Program-made: the position numbers and the translations under genes
Shown: piece after piece, positions 14,184-23,797 of the stretch
Layout: each line of letters starts with the position of its first letter
Numbering within the stretch: position 1 is the stretch's first letter
Source: Spirosoma utsteinense
Lineage (GTDB): Bacteria > Bacteroidota > Bacteroidia > Cytophagales > Spirosomataceae
Assembly (NCBI RefSeq): GCF_014282275.1
Contig: NZ_VFIA01000041.1
Location: 1-45,912, forward strand
DNA: 45,912 bases
Direction of reading: 5' to 3'
The notes under the pieces: generated by a model
Seen by the model: the letters and a program-made list of their open reading frames with translations, nothing else
What the model was told of the DNA's origin: nothing
The model's database searches: none

Positions 14184-16631
14184 CTAAAACTTGTAGGCTG
14201 CGCTGGCAACGAAGCTGCGTAGTTTCTGGGGGTTCATGGTCGTATAACCGATCCAGTACCGCTCGTTCGTGAAGTTGTCGACTTTAGCTGAAAGCCGGAA
14301 CTTGCGCTGTTCGTAGAAAGCCGAAGCATTCAGTATGGTGTAGGCAGGCAGGATAAAAACGCCCTGGCTGATGCTGTTCATAATTTTATTGTCGCTGGCA
14401 TAGTTGCCGCCTACCCCAAAGCCAAGACCCTTGACAAGGTTGTCGGGCAGGCGATAGCTCAGCCACAGGTTTGCCAGATAAGGAGAAGAGGCTGTGCTGG
14501 GACGACGGCCATTCACATCGGCATCGGCCTTTGTCAGTCGGGAATCGTTATAGCTGAAACCAGCTACCGCGTTGAATCCTTTGAAAGGGTTGGCAATGAT
14601 GTCGACCTCAATTCCTTTACTGAGCTGGGTGCCATCCTGCGTTTGAGCGAACCGGGCGGCAGCCAGCGGATTGGGGTCGGTGCGCAGGAGGTTCGATACA
14701 TGAATATTGTAGTAGTTCACCGTAGCCGAAACTTTCCCGGAGCGCGTGCTCAGCTTAACGCCTGCTTCGAACTGGTTGGCCCGTTCCAGTTTGGCAATGC
14801 GCCGGGCTATGCTATCGGGAGCCGTAATGTCATAGGCGTTATAGGTACCCCGGTTGGTGAAGCTGTTCTGGTAATTGGCAAAGAGAGATACCTGATCGAT
14901 AACGGGTTGAAAGACAAGGCCGAACTTAGGCGACAAAGCCGTTTGATCGAAGGAAGGAACCTCAGCACCTGCCAGACCTCCCTGGTTCTGGAAGTGGTCG
15001 ACCCGCAAGGCCGCCAGCATGCTCAGGCGGTCGGTCAGGTTGAGTACGTCGGAGATAAAAGCACTGTAGGTATTGGACTTCGTCGTTATCGGATAGATAA
15101 ACTGGGGTGGACCGGCAGCATACAGGGCCCGTAAACTGGTTCCGTTGAAGGTGCTGTAATCATAACCCGGCACGTTGAGGGGGACTGTGTCGAACACACT
15201 ACCGAAAAAATTCTGATTTGAATTGATGCGCAGATAATCCAGTCCGATAACGATTCGGTTTCTGAGCGAACCCAGCCGGAAATCGCCGTTGAAATTCTGC
15301 TGTACCTCAAACACCTCGTTGCGGCTGTTATTGGTCGACTGGTCGGCGCGGGCCAGGAAGTTACCACTAATGGCCGTTGGTTCCGGGTTGGCGACCGAGT
15401 TGGGTACCAGGTAGAAGTAGGGCGAAATCCCGTTCGAGTAGCTGTGACTGGACGTTACGTAGGTCGATGATGTAAACTGGGGCGAGATGCGGTAGTTTAC
15501 CCGGCCAAACAGGTTCGTGCTCCGTGTTTTTTGCGAAAGGCCGCTCCCCATGTAGGAATTCCGATAGTCGAGATTCAGTTCATCGGCACGCGAAGCACCC
15601 AGTGCGGCTGCGGGATAATAGAAGAAGATAATCTGCTTCCCCACACTGCTTCCCTCCATGAGTTCGCCATCGAGGTGGATCGAAAGTCGGTTGTTCACTT
15701 GGAACGAGAGACTCGGTGCCAGAGCGAGGCTGCGGTTGAACCCCTGATTCTGAAAGTTATCTTCGTAATTGAAAGCCCCGTTCATCCGGAATAATATCGA
15801 TTTTGCCGGGTTCAGCGGTGTGTTCACGTCGAGGCTCACCCGGTTGAAACCGTAGCTGCCACCCGCGTAGGACACTTCGCCACCGAATGTGTCATACGGT
15901 TTTTTGGTCACGCGGTTGATAAGGCCACCATAGGAGGTAAGCGCGCTGCCGAAGAGGGTAGCCGAAGGGCCCTTGATCACTTCCAGTTTCTCCAGGTTCA
16001 CCACATCGATACTGCTCGTTACGTTACCGGCCAGCCCATTCCGAAGTTGGCTCTGAACGATAAAGCCCCGGGTATTGTAAAAACTGCCGCCATCACCGGC
16101 GCGGCCCGTGGCTTCCCACATCCGCTGGACACCGGGCGCATTGCGCATGGCGTCGTCGACCGAAAAGACCAATTGTTCGGTAAGAAGCTCTTTGCCAATG
16201 GTATTGTATACCTGCGGGTTTTCCAGATTTTTCAGCGGCATACGGGAAACATAGTCACTCTCCGAACGGACAAACCGATTCAACTGGCTACCGCTGACGT
16301 TAACCTCCTGCAACTGCTGTGCCGTCTCACTCAGTTCGATAGCTACCGTTGTAACCTCCCCCGGCAGAATATCGACAGGCTTTTCCAGCGTTTGCTGACC
16401 CACAAGTGAGATGAGCAGGCTGGAAGCACCAACCGGTATGTTTTTGATTGTAAACTGCCCTTGCTCATTGGTGATGGTTCCCCGGTTCGTGCTCTTTATC
16501 AGGACGTTGACATAAGGGGCTGGTTGTCCGTCGGCGGTGGTAACCTGACCGCGTACCGCCCCCTTTTGGGTTTGCGCACCAGCCGTCAGGGTGGTAAATA
16601 CTATAAAAAACAGGGTACAAAAACGTTTCAT
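14184..16631 (-). CDS. TonB-dependent siderophore receptor
   Basis: An 815-residue outer-membrane receptor. I use the ATG at 16631 (MKRFCTLFFIVFTTLTAG signal peptide) rather than the one at 16646. After the signal comes a carboxypeptidase-regulatory-like domain (about residues 25-105, GQVTTADGQPAPYVNVLI), a plug (SVDDAMRNAPGVQRM, VEVIKGP-type motif LEVIKGPSATLFGS) and a 22-strand barrel ending in a terminal Phe (AAYKF). It imports a ferric siderophore with TonB energy. The PepSY gene follows. Expression is probably iron-controlled, but I could not mark a Fur site. Confidence 0.92.
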   Translation of the reverse strand: MKRFCTLFFIVFTTLTAGAQTQKGAVRGQVTTADGQPAPYVNVLIKSTNRGTITNEQGQFTIKNIPVGASSLLISLVGQQTLEKPVDILPGEVTTVAIELSETAQQLQEVNVSGSQLNRFVRSESDYVSRMPLKNLENPQVYNTIGKELLTEQLVFSVDDAMRNAPGVQRMWEATGRAGDGGSFYNTRGFIVQSQLRNGLAGNVTSSIDVVNLEKLEVIKGPSATLFGSALTSYGGLINRVTKKPYDTFGGEVSYAGGSYGFNRVSLDVNTPLNPAKSILFRMNGAFNYEDNFQNQGFNRSLALAPSLSFQVNNRLSIHLDGELMEGSSVGKQIIFFYYPAAALGASRADELNLDYRNSYMGSGLSQKTRSTNLFGRVNYRISPQFTSSTYVTSSHSYSNGISPYFYLVPNSVANPEPTAISGNFLARADQSTNNSRNEVFEVQQNFNGDFRLGSLRNRIVIGLDYLRINSNQNFFGSVFDTVPLNVPGYDYSTFNGTSLRALYAAGPPQFIYPITTKSNTYSAFISDVLNLTDRLSMLAALRVDHFQNQGGLAGAEVPSFDQTALSPKFGLVFQPVIDQVSLFANYQNSFTNRGTYNAYDITAPDSIARRIAKLERANQFEAGVKLSTRSGKVSATVNYYNIHVSNLLRTDPNPLAAARFAQTQDGTQLSKGIEVDIIANPFKGFNAVAGFSYNDSRLTKADADVNGRRPSTASSPYLANLWLSYRLPDNLVKGLGFGVGGNYASDNKIMNSISQGVFILPAYTILNASAFYEQRKFRLSAKVDNFTNERYWIGYTTMNPQKLRSFVASAAYKF

Positions 16632-17109
16632 GAAGCTTGTGTTCAATTGATATGATGTAGTGTAGTCGATTTAATGTCGTGAGGCTCACATAGCTAATCT
16701 CAACCGGCACACTAACTAGTTGCTATGGGATATACTTATCCGCTAGCGGTGGTGGAAAACTAATGGTGGTACAAACCTAGGGTCTATTTAGAATTCGTCC
16801 AAACAAATGAGAAGCTTATTTTTAAAGAATCTAAATAATGTTATTGCTATGATAGAAAATCTTTGAATACTACCAGTTTAGAAATGCCTTCGCCTACATT
16901 TTGGGGTTAAGGGTTTGGTGTGGACAGACCAGATAGCATCCAGTGAAAAACCGGTTACCCACGCCAGAGCAGTAAAGAGAATGGAATCAACAGCCGACAG
17001 ACCTGTCGTTTAACCGCTGAAATAAGAGCTTCTAAAAAATTATTTATAAATGTTTGTTACCCAGTATATTGGTGCGATTTCTGTAAAATCATAAACTTCC
17101 TCTTAACTC
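16632..17109. other. 478-base intergenic region between divergent genes
   Basis: Contains the promoters of the siderophore receptor (left) and the FAD oxidase (right). It is AT-rich near 16800-16860 and 17030-17100. I found no ORF, strong hairpin or exact TAnnTTTG match in it. Confidence 0.4.
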
Positions 17110-18723
17110 ATGTCTTCTATTAGTATCATTAAAACCTGTCAGATCGATGGGCTGACCTATTACCTGCCAGCCGAAGAAAACCAGCTGGCCGATCTGTTGC
17201 GCTACGCCAGAGCAAACGATCTAAAGGTAGCCGTTCGGGGGGCGGCCCACTCATTTCCGCTGATAGCGCAACAGGAAGCAGCCCCCAATTCGCTGTTCGT
17301 GACGCTGGCCCACCTCAACAAAGTAAACCTCGATAGCCAGACTGGACTGGTGAATGTTCAGGCGGGATGTCACCTTGGTTATGATCCCTTTGATCCACTC
17401 AAGCTGTCGACAATTGAGAATTCGCTGCTGTATCAGATCGATCCCATTCACCTGGATGGGCCGGAAAAAGGTCGCCGGACCAACCCGACAGGCTGGGCGC
17501 TGCCCGATCTGGGTGGTATCAGCCACCAGACCGTTGGGGGATTCATGGCTACCGGGTCCTCGGGCGGATCGGTACGCTATTCGTTCGAAGATGCGGTGAG
17601 GGCCGTCACCGTCATGCATCATGGTGTCGACGATGTGGAAATCAACACCTATACGCGGCCTCAACCCGACACTGACACCGACCCGTTCTACGCGCTGGCT
17701 TTCGCACACCGGGGACTATTGGGGGTTGTCCTATCGGTCGCGTTTCAGTGCGAACCGACCTACGACGTTACCGGTACTGAAGTTGTCAGCACCCCCACTA
17801 CGTGTAGTATCGACCTGTTTGGGCCGGGCGACGACAAGCGGCTGGGTCTAGCCGATTTCTTCCGGGGCCTTCCCGATCCGGAGCAGCACCGGTCTGACTA
17901 CAGCCGTCTGATCTGGTGGCCGCAGCCCGGCATGGAGCGAATGGTTGTCTGGCAGGCTCAACGAACCAGCCCTGCCGACGAAGACGCTTCATTTCCGCAG
18001 GAATACAAAGAAGTGCCTTACTATTTTGGCTCACCAACGCTCTCTACGCTGGGGGCCGACATGATTTTCACCGCACTAGGCCGCTGGCAAAGCTGGATCG
18101 CTGAATTTACGGTCGACCAGCCGCTGCTTCGCGTCCTGCTGCTGAAAGCGGGGCAGGAGTTACAGCCCAAAATTATGGAACACGTACTCGCCCTGTTTGT
18201 ATCGCTTGACACCCCCCTGCAACGGTTTTCGGACGTGTGGTGGCAGCTACTGCCGATGGATAACCAGATGAGTGACCGCCTGTTTCCGGTCTGGTTCACC
18301 GAACTCTGGATACCCCTCGACAAGACCGAAGCGGTTATGAATACGCTCCGTGAATTTTATGCCGATGCCCAGCACCCCGAACGGGCAGGGACCTTTTGCT
18401 GCGAGATCTATGCGGCCCAAAAAAGCAACTTCTGGATGAGCCCTGCCTACCAGACAGATGTCATCCGGATCGACCTGTTCTGGTTTGCAGGTAATACCGA
18501 TGGCACCCCCGAAGCTTATTACCAGCAGTTCTGGGCGTTACTGGCACCCTATGGTTACCGGCCTCACTGGGGTAAGTACCTGCCCGCAGCCAATAGTGAG
18601 CAGGGGGTCGATTACCTGCGAAACCTGTATCCGAAGTGGGATGACGTGATGGCCCTCCGGAGCGCGCGCGATCCGTATAATATATTCCTGACAGATTACT
18701 GGAAGCAGCATCTGGGTCTTTGA
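17110..18723 (+). CDS. FAD-linked oxidase (VAO family, sugar-lactone oxidase-like)
   Basis: A 537-residue flavoprotein. The FAD-binding PP-loop is at about residues 42-50 (VRGAAHSFP), followed by the glycine-rich SHQTVGGFMATGSSGGS. The C-terminal half ends with HWGKYLP and ARDPYNIFLTDYWKQ, matching the aldonolactone/cholesterol-oxidase-like branch whose HWGK motif lines the active site. It would oxidise an alcohol or sugar lactone with oxygen or another acceptor. No secretion signal is seen. It is longer than typical L-gulono-lactone oxidases (about 430-480), so the substrate is open. Confidence 0.8.
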   Translation: MSSISIIKTCQIDGLTYYLPAEENQLADLLRYARANDLKVAVRGAAHSFPLIAQQEAAPNSLFVTLAHLNKVNLDSQTGLVNVQAGCHLGYDPFDPLKLSTIENSLLYQIDPIHLDGPEKGRRTNPTGWALPDLGGISHQTVGGFMATGSSGGSVRYSFEDAVRAVTVMHHGVDDVEINTYTRPQPDTDTDPFYALAFAHRGLLGVVLSVAFQCEPTYDVTGTEVVSTPTTCSIDLFGPGDDKRLGLADFFRGLPDPEQHRSDYSRLIWWPQPGMERMVVWQAQRTSPADEDASFPQEYKEVPYYFGSPTLSTLGADMIFTALGRWQSWIAEFTVDQPLLRVLLLKAGQELQPKIMEHVLALFVSLDTPLQRFSDVWWQLLPMDNQMSDRLFPVWFTELWIPLDKTEAVMNTLREFYADAQHPERAGTFCCEIYAAQKSNFWMSPAYQTDVIRIDLFWFAGNTDGTPEAYYQQFWALLAPYGYRPHWGKYLPAANSEQGVDYLRNLYPKWDDVMALRSARDPYNIFLTDYWKQHLGL

Positions 18724-18753
18724 GAAACTACCAGCCGGGATTCGCTATTTTTG
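18719..18753 (+). promoter_or_regulatory. Possible Bacteroidota promoter of the histidine kinase operon
   Basis: TATTTTTG at 18746-18753 matches the -7 consensus TAnnTTTG. A TTTG at 18719-18722 could be the -33 element, but the 23-base spacing is longer than usual. The start codon follows 37 bases later. Confidence 0.4.
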
Positions 18754-18790
18754 TATTCGTTGTAACCAGACTTTTGAATGAGTGAGGTTT

Positions 18791-20278
18791 ATGGATACAG
18801 TCTACAGTGAACCATCAACCCCTCGGGTACCTCTCGTTTTTCGGGGACTGATACAGTGGTTAGAGGTACGGTGGGAATTCCTGATCAACATTGGGGTCAG
18901 CGACAAACTGACCTTTTGGGAACGTAAGCGGGTGCGCCTGGTCAACGGCGTTACCGTTGTTGGTCTCAGTGTGTATTTTCTATATATGGTCATTTTTCTG
19001 GGATCACCAGACCGGGTCACGTTCTGGCTGGTGATCCTGGTTTTGGTGGCCAATCTGGGTCCACTGTTGCTTAACTGGAAGCGCCGGTATACGGCATCGG
19101 CTTACTACCTGATTTTGCAGAACACCGTTTTGTATTCGCTGATACCCATCGCGAAGTTTAACGATGGGTCAGATTTCCTGTTGATAACGGCGGGCATCAT
19201 GCCCATGCTTTTCTTTCGTAATCGGCGGACAATATTTTTTCTGCTTGGGATCAATGTAGCTGCTTTTTTCGCCGTGCGTTATGCCCAAACCGTGATTGTA
19301 CCAATCTGGCACACGCCCGATTCGACAGACCTGCACGACACCAACCTGTTTATGTTCATTCTTACGCTGTTTTTGGTCGTCTATATATTTCGCACCGAGA
19401 ACATGCAGCAGGAAAATCGCTTAATGGTGCGAAATGAACAGATTCGTCAGTCGCTGGCTGAGTTGCGGGCTACCCAGATGCAACTGGTTCAGAAAGAAAA
19501 GATGGCTTCGCTGGGTGAGCTGATCGCCGGTATCGCCCACGAAATTCAGAACCCGCTCAACTTCGTCAATAATTTTTCGGAAATATCGGTTGAGCTGATC
19601 GGCGAACTGAACGAAGAGATGGCGGCTGGCCACCAGGCCGAAGTCCAGGTGCTGGCCGGATTCGTGAGCGACAATCTCCGTAAAATTGCCCATCACGGCC
19701 GACGGGCGGAGTCTATCGTAACCGGAATGCTGTTGCACAGCCGCGCCGAAGTAGGGGAGAAGCGCCCCACAAATCTGAATGCGCTGGCCGACGAATACCT
19801 GCGCCTGACCTACCATGGCCTTCGCGCCCGCGACAATACCGTGACCGTTAAACTGACCGCCAACCTGGATCCATCGATCAGCCAGATAGACGGGATACCT
19901 CAGGACCTGGGCCGGGTACTTCTCAATCTATTCAATAATGCGTTCTACGCCGTAGTCCATAATCAAAAAACCGCCGGGAGTAGCTACGAACCGGAGGTAA
20001 CAGTGACGACCCGCCATGCGGGGAACTGGGTAACTCTGCATGTACGGGACAATGGCTCCGGGATAGATCCCGCCATTCTGGAGAAAATATTTCAGCCTTT
20101 TTTTACGACTAAACCCACCGGGCAGGGAACCGGGTTGGGATTGTCGCTGAGTTACGATATCATTACAAAAGGGCACGCGGGTGAACTTATGGTTGACTCT
20201 GTTCTGGGAGTTTTCACCGAGTTTATTATTCGTTTGCCAATTCGTCAGGCTGGTCGAGAAATTGGAAATAGGTTGTAA
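18791..20278 (+). CDS. Membrane sensor histidine kinase
   Basis: A 495-residue kinase taken from the ATG at 18791; a GTG three codons earlier (18782) is possible. Six hydrophobic helices occupy about residues 50-205 (for example TVVGLSVYFLYMVIFLG and NLFMFILTLFLVVYIF). A coiled coil then leads to the H-box KMASLGELIAGIAHEIQNPL with phospho-acceptor His250. The ATPase domain shows the N-box (NLFNNAFYAV), DNGSGID and GTGLGLSLSYDI. The membrane part resembles a sensor without a large periplasmic domain. The regulator gene follows 62 bases downstream, so they probably form one phosphorelay. Confidence 0.92.
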   Translation: MDTVYSEPSTPRVPLVFRGLIQWLEVRWEFLINIGVSDKLTFWERKRVRLVNGVTVVGLSVYFLYMVIFLGSPDRVTFWLVILVLVANLGPLLLNWKRRYTASAYYLILQNTVLYSLIPIAKFNDGSDFLLITAGIMPMLFFRNRRTIFFLLGINVAAFFAVRYAQTVIVPIWHTPDSTDLHDTNLFMFILTLFLVVYIFRTENMQQENRLMVRNEQIRQSLAELRATQMQLVQKEKMASLGELIAGIAHEIQNPLNFVNNFSEISVELIGELNEEMAAGHQAEVQVLAGFVSDNLRKIAHHGRRAESIVTGMLLHSRAEVGEKRPTNLNALADEYLRLTYHGLRARDNTVTVKLTANLDPSISQIDGIPQDLGRVLLNLFNNAFYAVVHNQKTAGSSYEPEVTVTTRHAGNWVTLHVRDNGSGIDPAILEKIFQPFFTTKPTGQGTGLGLSLSYDIITKGHAGELMVDSVLGVFTEFIIRLPIRQAGREIGNRL

Positions 20279-20340
20279 CGGTGGGATAAGAGGGGCAACG
20301 AGGCCAACGTGTGATAGAACCAGTTTTAACAGTAAGGTGA

Positions 20341-22320
20341 ATGAACACCAAAATATTGGTCGTTGACGATGAAGAGGACATCACATCCCTGATTCAGCAG
20401 CTCTTTCGTCGTAAAATTCAGGAAGGCGTTTACGCGTTCACATTTGCCGGCAGCGGGCGCGAAGCGCTGGCGCTGATTCAGAGCCAGCCGGATTTCGATG
20501 TGGTCCTGGTCGATATCAACATGCCTGATATGGATGGTCTGACGCTGCTGAACCACCTGCCGACGCTATTGCCGAACGGCCGGGCAGTGATGGTGTCGGC
20601 TTACGGCGATATGAACAACATCCGTTCGGCCATGAACCGGGGTGCTTTCGACTTTGTCTGCAAGCCCATCAACCTGGGCGATCTGGAACGAACGATTCAG
20701 AAGACCGTTCAGCACGTCAGTCAGTTGCGGAAATCGGCCCAGCTGCAGGAAATAGCTGCGTTGAAAACAAGGCTTTTCGACAATATCACCCACGAGTTCC
20801 GAACGCCCCTGACGCTTATCCTCTCACCGGTCGACCGGCTTCTCCGCAACTGTGACGAAACTCAGGGTTCCAAACGCGATTTGTTGGCCATCGAGCGAAA
20901 TGCCCGCCATTTGCTGCGGCTGATCAATCAACTGCTGGAACTGGCCAAGCTGGAAGCTGGTCAGCTGCGCGTAAACCCCCAGCCCGGTAATGTGAGCGAT
21001 TTTTTTGGCAAGCTGGTTCAGGCGTTCGTTCCTTTAGCTGAACAACACGGCACTACGTTGACGTATCAGACCGATGTAGCGGGCACCTGGCTTTTCGACG
21101 CGGAGAAAGTAGCTCAGATTGCGTACAACCTCATCGCTAATGCCATCAAATTTACGGCTGGGCGCGTTGACCTGGGCAGGATCGATGTCCAGCTGAAAAC
21201 GGGATCTTTAGTGCGCCTGACTGTTACGGACAACGGGGTAGGGATACCCGAAGCCAACATCCCCTTTATTTTTGACCGGTTCTATCAGGCTTCGGCGCCT
21301 GTCGGGCGGGTCCAGTCGGGTACGGGAATCGGTCTTTCGCTGGTCAGGGAACTGGCCGAGCTGATGGGTGGTGTGGTTTCGGTACAAAGCCAGACGGGGG
21401 CCGGAACGCTGCCCTCGGGAACAACCTTCTCCGTTGAACTGCCCCTGGTTGCATCGGCCACACCCGACGGAGCCGACTCATTCGACCTGTCGTTGTGGGA
21501 CTGGTTTCCGCTTCCCGCCACGGAACCTTATTCCCGGTTTGTGATCAACAAGCCGCCTATAGACGCCCCCCTGGTTGTACTCGTAGAAGATAACGACGAA
21601 CTGCGAACGTTTCTCCGGGATGAACTCGAAAGTCACTACCGGGTACTGACAGCCGCGACGGGTGATCAGGGCTGGCAGCTCATTCAGGCCGAACTGCCCG
21701 ACGTGGTCATATCCGATGTGATGATGCCCGGTCTGGACGGGTACGAGCTTACCCAACTCATTAAAACGACCCCCACCACCGACCACATCGCGGTTATTCT
21801 CCTGACCGCCAAAGCAACCGCCGATAGTCGGCTAACGGGCTTGCAGCGTGGAGCCGACGACTACCTGACCAAACCGTTCCAGGTGGAGGAGATCATGCTG
21901 CGGTTACGTAACCTCGTTACCCGTCAGCAACGCTTACGAACGCTATACCAGCAGCAGCTATCGCAACCGGAGTTACCCCAGCCACTGGAAACGGTGCAGG
22001 AAGGATGGCTTCGAACGCTATACACCGTGCTGGAAGCAAACCTCGACGATTCATCGCTGAATGTGGAGCGTCTGGCCGAGGAATTGGCGATGAGCAGTAA
22101 AACCCTGCTGCGTAAGGTTCACTCACTCACCCAGCTATCGACCAACGAACTGATCCGCCAATACCGACTGCGTAAGGCGGCCGATCTGCTGCGGGCCGGG
22201 TACGGGGTATCAGAGACGGCTTACCGGGTTGGGTTTGAAACCCCTTCCTATTTTGGTCAGTGTTTCAAAGAACTTTACCAGGTCACGCCCAAGGAATTTG
22301 CCAGTTCGATCGTGGTATAA
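20341..22320 (+). CDS. Hybrid regulator: REC-histidine kinase-REC-AraC
   Basis: A 659-residue cytoplasmic protein with no membrane segment. In order: receiver domain 1 (about 1-120, phospho-Asp58 in LVDINMPDMDG), dimerisation/H-box with His151 (NITHEFRTPLTLILSP), ATPase domain (IANAIKFTAG, DNGVGIP, GTGIGLSLV), receiver domain 2 with Asp459 (VISDVMMPGLDG), and an AraC helix-turn-helix at about 555-655 (AYRVGFETPSYFGQCFKELY). It resembles the hybrid two-component regulators of Bacteroidota but has a receiver where the periplasmic sensor should be. The upstream kinase at 18791 is therefore the likely phosphate donor. Confidence 0.92.
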   Translation: MNTKILVVDDEEDITSLIQQLFRRKIQEGVYAFTFAGSGREALALIQSQPDFDVVLVDINMPDMDGLTLLNHLPTLLPNGRAVMVSAYGDMNNIRSAMNRGAFDFVCKPINLGDLERTIQKTVQHVSQLRKSAQLQEIAALKTRLFDNITHEFRTPLTLILSPVDRLLRNCDETQGSKRDLLAIERNARHLLRLINQLLELAKLEAGQLRVNPQPGNVSDFFGKLVQAFVPLAEQHGTTLTYQTDVAGTWLFDAEKVAQIAYNLIANAIKFTAGRVDLGRIDVQLKTGSLVRLTVTDNGVGIPEANIPFIFDRFYQASAPVGRVQSGTGIGLSLVRELAELMGGVVSVQSQTGAGTLPSGTTFSVELPLVASATPDGADSFDLSLWDWFPLPATEPYSRFVINKPPIDAPLVVLVEDNDELRTFLRDELESHYRVLTAATGDQGWQLIQAELPDVVISDVMMPGLDGYELTQLIKTTPTTDHIAVILLTAKATADSRLTGLQRGADDYLTKPFQVEEIMLRLRNLVTRQQRLRTLYQQQLSQPELPQPLETVQEGWLRTLYTVLEANLDDSSLNVERLAEELAMSSKTLLRKVHSLTQLSTNELIRQYRLRKAADLLRAGYGVSETAYRVGFETPSYFGQCFKELYQVTPKEFASSIVV

Positions 22321-22356
22321 ACCCACAGACTGCGCTTCTTAGTATCGAAAAATGCT

Positions 22357-22399
22357 ATCCCCCCGTTTGCTGATTGACGTCAGCAAACGGGGGGATTTT
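22357..22399 (+). terminator. Intrinsic terminator after the hybrid regulator
   Basis: A 17-bp perfect stem (22357-22373 with 22380-22396, arm atccccccgtttgctga) and a 6-base loop are followed by a T-run. It ends the kinase-regulator operon. Confidence 0.92.
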
Positions 22400-22618
22400 G
22401 ATTAGACGGTACCTCATTAAGGTAATAGAGTAAGGGTGTCCGATATGTAAGCATGTTTGTCCGAAAATGAATGCCTTTACTAAACTACCAGCCTCAATTT
22501 TGTTACCGTCATCGATACGGTAGCAACAAAGACAATGGACAGGCTACCCGTCGATTGGCGGGCCCCCGCTGAAAAGCCCTTAACCGAGTAGGCACCCTTC
22601 CTCTTCCTTCAACTTATC
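22400..22618. other. Intergenic region before the 22619 gene
   Basis: No gene is seen. It presumably contains the promoter for the unknown pair at 22619-23797. I could not identify a consensus match. Confidence 0.35.
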
Positions 22619-23044
22619 ATGGGTTTCTTACAATTTATCCCGGCCGACAAACTGGCAGCGCTCTACGATACCGGCACCCGTCAACTGCGGTTGTACGCCA
22701 AAGGCAACGCGCAGGAATTTACAAGTGGCATCTCTTTTTACCGTGATCCCAATTTTGTTGGGGGGCTTAAGTTCGATTTACAGGGGTGGGTAGGGCCGCT
22801 GGGCCAGGGCCTTCAGCCATACACCAAAACGCAGGCATTCAGTATCCAGCTGCCTTCGCCGGTTGTCAACTCAAAATCGGTGATCATTGCCGATGCCAAC
22901 AACCCGGACGGGGTTCCGGTCGACATTCACTATACGGGGCTTGGGGAGACAGCCCCGGCGGCACTCAACGGAGCTGGCGAGATGCTGGCAGTACCCTCCG
23001 ATGACGCGGCACCAGCGCCGTTGGCAGGACAGGAAATTATCTGA
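22619..23044 (+). CDS. Unknown protein, first half of a pair split by TGA
   Basis: A 141-residue acidic protein without a signal peptide. Residues 1-110 look like a compact beta-rich domain (DTGTRQLRLYAKGNAQEFTS, then FVGGLKFDLQGWVGPLGQGL). The last 25 residues are Ala/Pro-rich and linker-like (ETAPAALNGAGEML, DDAAPAPLAGQ) and end at TGA (23042-23044). The next ORF continues in the same frame after one codon. This suggests either a two-domain protein cut by a nonsense change in the linker or a tightly coupled gene pair. I do not recognise the family. Confidence 0.55.
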   Translation: MGFLQFIPADKLAALYDTGTRQLRLYAKGNAQEFTSGISFYRDPNFVGGLKFDLQGWVGPLGQGLQPYTKTQAFSIQLPSPVVNSKSVIIADANNPDGVPVDIHYTGLGETAPAALNGAGEMLAVPSDDAAPAPLAGQEII

Positions 23045-23047
23045 ACC

Positions 23048-23797
23048 TTGTTTAAAGAGCCTTTCAAGGTCAAACAATCGGTTGGGGGAACAAACCCCGG
23101 TGGCTCGGTGGCAATCAAGTTCGATCGGGCTTACCTGGACATGACCGATGCCAGCATGCAGGGGACCGACATTAGCTGGACCTTCAACTCGCTCCAGATG
23201 GGGAATACGCAAATAATCGTAACCATCTACGGAGGGGTCGCCAAATACGTTTTGCAGCATGTGTACGACGTTCAGATTTTTGTGCTGGATGAGGTAAAAC
23301 CCATGGCCAGCACCGCCATTCTGAGCTATCTGGGCCGGGTCAATATCGCGATGCGCCTGATCAGAGAGCAGTATCCGGATGCGCAATTGTACGAAGTACA
23401 GGCAACGGCCAAAGCACCTTCGACCAACCCTAACGATATTTCTCAGCTGAAGGTAGTATGCCGGGCGGGAACCGGTACGGCTATTATCAACTCTACGGGC
23501 TGGGGCACGTTTGGGGCGGTCTCCTTCATTGGGCAGCCATGGCTGGAGGATGTCGTAATCGACTGGCCTATCGCTATGGAACTGACCGAAGCCGATTCGT
23601 TGCTGAAAGCGGCCGGATTTACGGGCTCTTATGGCAACGTAACCCTCCGCCACCCGCTTTATCCCGGCGTAAACGAACCGTATTACATCTTCGGAATGAC
23701 CTCCGGTCAGTACGTCTTCGTCGGTGTCAACGATAAAAAAGTAACCGTCAACCAGGCTGGTCAGCCTTTCGTGTCGACCGAGTCGGTTACGGCCTGA
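23048..23797 (+). CDS. Unknown protein, second half of a pair split by TGA
   Basis: A 249-residue protein that can only start close to the TGA with TTG at 23048; the first in-frame ATG is at 23141, well inside the domain. It opens with a beta-like domain (FKVKQSVGGTNPGGSVAIKF) and continues with NTQIIVTIYGGVAKYVL, an alpha/beta stretch and a C-terminal domain ending in VSTESVTA. No motif is recognised. It lies in the same frame as the 22619 ORF, which argues that both once were, or still are, one 392-codon gene. Confidence 0.55.
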   Translation: MFKEPFKVKQSVGGTNPGGSVAIKFDRAYLDMTDASMQGTDISWTFNSLQMGNTQIIVTIYGGVAKYVLQHVYDVQIFVLDEVKPMASTAILSYLGRVNIAMRLIREQYPDAQLYEVQATAKAPSTNPNDISQLKVVCRAGTGTAIINSTGWGTFGAVSFIGQPWLEDVVIDWPIAMELTEADSLLKAAGFTGSYGNVTLRHPLYPGVNEPYYIFGMTSGQYVFVGVNDKKVTVNQAGQPFVSTESVTA

